Positions 24,870 through 26,753 of a stretch of DNA of 26,753 nucleotides are shown piece after piece. The position numbers were made by a program, and so were the translations under genes. Position 1 is the stretch's first letter; each line of letters starts with the position of its first letter. The notes below the pieces were generated by a model. That model saw nothing but the letters and a program-made list of their open reading frames with translations, was not told where the DNA came from and ran no database searches. Origin of the DNA: GCA-2708415 sp964351905 (GTDB lineage: Bacteria; Pseudomonadota; Alphaproteobacteria; Micavibrionales; Micavibrionaceae); contig CAYGPG010000025.1 in assembly GCA_964351905.1 (NCBI GenBank), forward strand, positions 1-26,753. Direction: 5' to 3'.

Positions 24870-25751
24870 ATGAGTACAACACGCCGTAATTTTATGCTTA
24901 CCGCAGGGGTAGGAGCAGGGGCGGTCTTAGCAACGCCTTCACTAGTCTTAGCAACTCCAACATCATTTGAAGATTTTTCTGCAGTTTTAGGAGGGGGCAA
25001 ACAGGGTGATAATAATTCTAAAATTTCTGTGGCAGTATCACTGGCCTTGGCAACGGACGGGAGTATGTCTGTAAATGATGAAGAGTTTTCTTTACAAAAT
25101 AGAGGTACTGCTGAAGCTTTAAGGTCTGCGCGTGTAATAAATGCGATATTGAAATTAAAAAAAGTACATGTTTTTGCCACTCAATTTTCTCGCGTTTCTG
25201 TGCAAACTCTTCCCCATACTCTTTTAGAGACTGAAGAAGATATTTTAAAATTTGCCGATAGTGTCGAATCGCAAGTCCGCGTTGAGCGAGAAGGAACAAA
25301 CATAGCAGATTGTATTGGTAATGTGTGTGTCATGATGTCTGAGGCACCTTATGTTGCACATAGAAGAGTACTCGACATATGTGGTGATGGTGAAATGACT
25401 ACAAATGAGACCGTAACTTTTGATGAAGGGCAACGTCAACGTTTAAGGGATATATATAGTCCTTTGGTAAGGGATGCATCATGGTCAGCGGCGATGTCAC
25501 ACAGCGTACAAATTAATGGTTTAGCTATATGCACAGATTGGCGCGATTTAGATGAATATTATCTAGATACGGTTGTTACGCGCGCAGACGCATGGGAATT
25601 AAATGCTGTTCGACCAGGAAAAGTTTGGTCTGTCAGTACGTATGAACATTTTGGTGAAGCCATGGCTTCTAAACTAGAAAATGAGTTATTGGGCAAGGCT
25701 GTGCCGCATGACCAGACGCCTGATAGCGGCCTTATTTATAGGTATTCATAA
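24870..25751 (+). CDS. DUF1194 (von Willebrand factor A-like) protein with Tat signal
   Basis: 293 residues. The N-terminus STTRRNFMLTAGVGAG followed by VLATPSLVLATP is a twin-arginine signal (RRNFM), so the folded protein is probably exported to the periplasm. The rest matches the DUF1194 pattern, a von Willebrand A-type fold: SLALATDGSMSVNDEEF holds the metal-site DxSxS (D-G-S-M-S), then EREGTNIADCIGNV, RRVLDICGDGEMTTNE, IQINGLAI-type INGLAICTD and a final YEHFGEAMASKLENEL. The three metal-site motifs appear intact (DGSMS, the T of EGTNI, the D of CGDGE). Function of the family is unknown; adhesion or metal-dependent binding is only a fold-based guess. GAGG six bases before the ATG is a good ribosome site. 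It is the last gene before the rRNA operon. Confidence 0.88.
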   Translation: MSTTRRNFMLTAGVGAGAVLATPSLVLATPTSFEDFSAVLGGGKQGDNNSKISVAVSLALATDGSMSVNDEEFSLQNRGTAEALRSARVINAILKLKKVHVFATQFSRVSVQTLPHTLLETEEDILKFADSVESQVRVEREGTNIADCIGNVCVMMSEAPYVAHRRVLDICGDGEMTTNETVTFDEGQRQRLRDIYSPLVRDASWSAAMSHSVQINGLAICTDWRDLDEYYLDTVVTRADAWELNAVRPGKVWSVSTYEHFGEAMASKLENELLGKAVPHDQTPDSGLIYRYS

Positions 25752-25786
25752 AAAAATCAAAAAAAGTTGAGAAAAAGTTAAAAAAA
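25750..25786. other. Run of phased A-tracts
   Basis: Four A-tracts of five to seven bases (25750-25756, 25759-25765, 25772-25776, 25780-25786) have centres spaced 9, 12 and 9 bases apart, close to one helical turn on average. Such phasing bends DNA. It lies directly after the DUF1194 stop and about 170 bases before the candidate rRNA promoter. Confidence 0.5.
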
Positions 25787-25794
25787 GGGTTTAC

Positions 25795-25823
25795 AGGGGT
25801 GAACCTTTAGTTATATAACCCCT
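25795..25823 (-). terminator. Possible minus-strand hairpin terminator
   Basis: AGGGGT (25795-25800) and ACCCCT (25818-25823) form a six-pair stem with a 17-base loop. On minus the hairpin is followed within a few bases by a T-rich stretch (complement of the A-tracts). No minus-strand gene leading into it is visible, so its role is uncertain. Confidence 0.35.
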
Positions 25824-25828
25824 TTCAC

Positions 25829-25877
25829 AAGCGCAGACCAAGTCGTTACTTGTTAACAAATTGGGACGCGCTTTTTT
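25829..25877 (+). terminator. Terminator hairpin between the DUF1194 gene and the rRNA promoter
   Basis: AAGCGC (25829-25834) pairs with GCGCTT (25868-25873), with an inner CCAA/TTGG pairing and a loop that contains the palindrome TTGTTAACAA. The right arm runs into six T. It would end transcripts from the DUF1194 gene before the rRNA promoter. Confidence 0.6.
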
Positions 25878-25954
25878 ATGTGAGATGCTTTTAAATGCCT
25901 AATTCTAAAGTGTTTTATATAAAAATTATTTCGGGATTTATTTTGAAATAAAGC

Positions 25955-25983
25955 TTGACTGATGAGATTAGTTCCAATAGTGT
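25955..25983 (+). promoter_or_regulatory. Candidate rRNA operon promoter
   Basis: -35 TTGACT (25955-25960), 17 bases, then TAGTGT (25978-25983), which keeps the most conserved -10 positions (T1, A2, T6). The 70 bases upstream are very AT-rich (for example TTTTATATAAAAATTATTT), as in an UP element. The start would lie near 25990, giving a leader of about 435 bases. Confidence 0.55.
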
Positions 25984-25989
25984 TCGCTT

Positions 25990-26424
25990 CATCAATTAAG
26001 TAATAATATTTAGTCACGGTCGGACGGCCGTTATTGTTGTCCGGTCATCATGCTGTTTGGTTTGATTTTAAGTGACGCGGTTTTTGGACATCGTGAATAG
26101 AAAAAAGAGATACACAGACAGCAGGGCTGGTGGTCACGACTTCGGTCATGGCTAAAATGTTGAACACATTTAATAAAGCTGATGGATGTAAGGTTTACCT
26201 TATGTCACTGAAGCAATTTTTCAGACCTGTTTGATGATGTATCACTAACTTACATAAAGTTACGATTATATTGGATTTATTCAATATAATTACAAATAAG
26301 CAAGCAGGTCCTTGCACTTCTTAAATCTATTAGATTTGGTTGAAGTGTTTTAGGACGCTTCAATTTCTTGATGTCATTTATGACATCAACCAAAAACAAT
26401 GAAGATGATTTGAGATTGGATACA
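25990..26424 (+). other. Non-coding rRNA leader with many inverted repeats
   Basis: No convincing gene lies between 25752 and 26424. After the candidate promoter the leader holds a series of hairpins: CGGAC/GTCCG (26021-26043), TAAGGT/ACCTTA (26189-26202), ATTATATTG/CAATATAAT (26265-26290), a nested CACTTC..AAATCT/AGATTT..GAAGTG (26315-26347), and a near-perfect palindrome with ten-base arms (26368-26389) about 35 bases before the 16S start. I could not find a clear boxA-type antitermination sequence. The strand is assigned from the 16S direction. Confidence 0.55.
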
Positions 26425-26753
26425 AACTTGAGAGTTTGATCCTGGCTCAGAACGAACGCTGGCGGCAGGCCTAACACATGCAAGTCGAACGAACCCTTCG
26501 GGGTGAGTGGCGCACGGGTGCGTAACACGTGGGAATATACACATAGGTAAGGAATAACTCAGGGAAACTTGTGCTAATACCTTATAATAACTCCGGTTCA
26601 AAGATTTATCGCCTATGGATTAGCCCGCGCTAGATTAGTTTGTTGGTGAGGTAAAAGCTCACCAAGACTACGATCTATAGGGGGTCTGAGAGGATGATCC
26701 CCCACACTGGAACTGAGACACGGTCCAGACTCCTACGGGAGGCAGCAGTGAGG
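26425..26753 (+). rRNA. 16S ribosomal RNA, 5' part (truncated by window end)
   Basis: Universal landmarks are plain: AGAGTTTGATCCTGGCTCAG at 26431-26450, then GAACGCTGGCGGCAGGCCTAACACATGCAAGTCGAACG, the short V1 hairpin CCCTTCGGGG, GTGGCGCACGGGTGCGTAAC, ACTGGAACTGAGACACGGTCCAGACTCCTACGGG and GGCAGCAGTGAGG at the window edge (around E. coli position 364). The CGAACG-CCTTCGGGGTGAGTGGCGCACGGG form indicates an alphaproteobacterium. The 5' end is placed by alignment in mind to the E. coli start and could be a few bases off. The last bases read CAGTGAGG where many alphaproteobacteria have CAGTGGGG. Confidence 0.97.

Noticed and set aside
24809..25180. Minus-strand open frame of 123 codons opposite the start of the DUF1194 gene
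   Set aside because: The plus strand has a Tat signal, a metal-site motif and a good ribosome site. The minus frame is Ser/Pro/Lys-rich without family features.
26277..26601. Minus-strand open frames over the rRNA leader and the 16S 5' end
   Set aside because: They run antisense through conserved 16S rRNA, where open frames are chance.
1..26753. CRISPR arrays, insertion sequences, prophage genes, attachment sites, tRNAs
   Set aside because: I saw no regularly spaced repeats, transposase or integrase motifs, phage proteins or cloverleaf sequences in the window.

Overview
The window looks like chromosomal DNA from a moderately AT-rich alphaproteobacterium. The grounds are a 16S rRNA 5' end of alphaproteobacterial type, GapR (DUF2312), COQ9 and DUF1489 family proteins, a heme operon that carries mitofilin/Mic60 and HemY, and a DotI/IcmL-like protein. 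A Micavibrio-like or Rhodospirillales-like lineage would fit, but that is inference. TAA and TGA both act as normal stops. No insertion sequence, prophage, CRISPR array or tRNA was seen.

Layout. Positions 2-490 hold the 3' part of a P-loop nucleotide kinase-like gene, cut by the window edge inside its Walker A motif. Next is a divergent ubiquinone pair: a UbiB-type atypical kinase on minus and COQ9 on plus, the latter followed after 4 bases by a DotI/IcmL-like membrane protein. gapR and an unknown coiled-coil protein follow on plus. From 4206 to 8700 everything is on minus: a small lipoprotein with its own clear promoter, an EamA exporter, a LysE-type exporter, an EVE-domain protein, gpsA and tsaD. 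Divergent from tsaD runs hemC-hemD-mic60-hemY (8757-13652). This operon joins tetrapyrrole synthesis to an inner-membrane architecture protein. A rhomboid protease converges on hemY. An unknown minus-strand gene follows upstream, with two terminators in tandem between the two.

Positions 15466-24183 are mostly envelope genes: a small secreted protein, then a tightly overlapping plus-strand run (TauE/SafE permease, O-antigen polymerase/ligase-like membrane protein, GT4 glycosyltransferase, Wzz-like protein, GT2 glycosyltransferase). It meets head-on a minus-strand pair of an 816-residue SLBB export protein and a second GT2 glycosyltransferase. Together they resemble a surface-polysaccharide assembly and export locus. 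No flippase, initiating phosphoglycosyltransferase or tyrosine kinase is visible in the window.

After a divergent promoter region come DUF1489 and a Tat-exported DUF1194 (von Willebrand A-like) protein. About 670 non-coding bases follow. They hold A-tracts, a terminator, a candidate rRNA promoter and a leader rich in inverted repeats, and lead into a 16S rRNA gene cut by the window end. Most of the window is recognisable housekeeping DNA. The less ordinary points are the HTH-mitofilin fusion, the eroded zinc ribbon in HemY, the isolated DotI-like gene, the hairpin over a ribosome binding site at 3641-3668, the overlapping divergent promoters at 24219-24262 and the rRNA leader structure.
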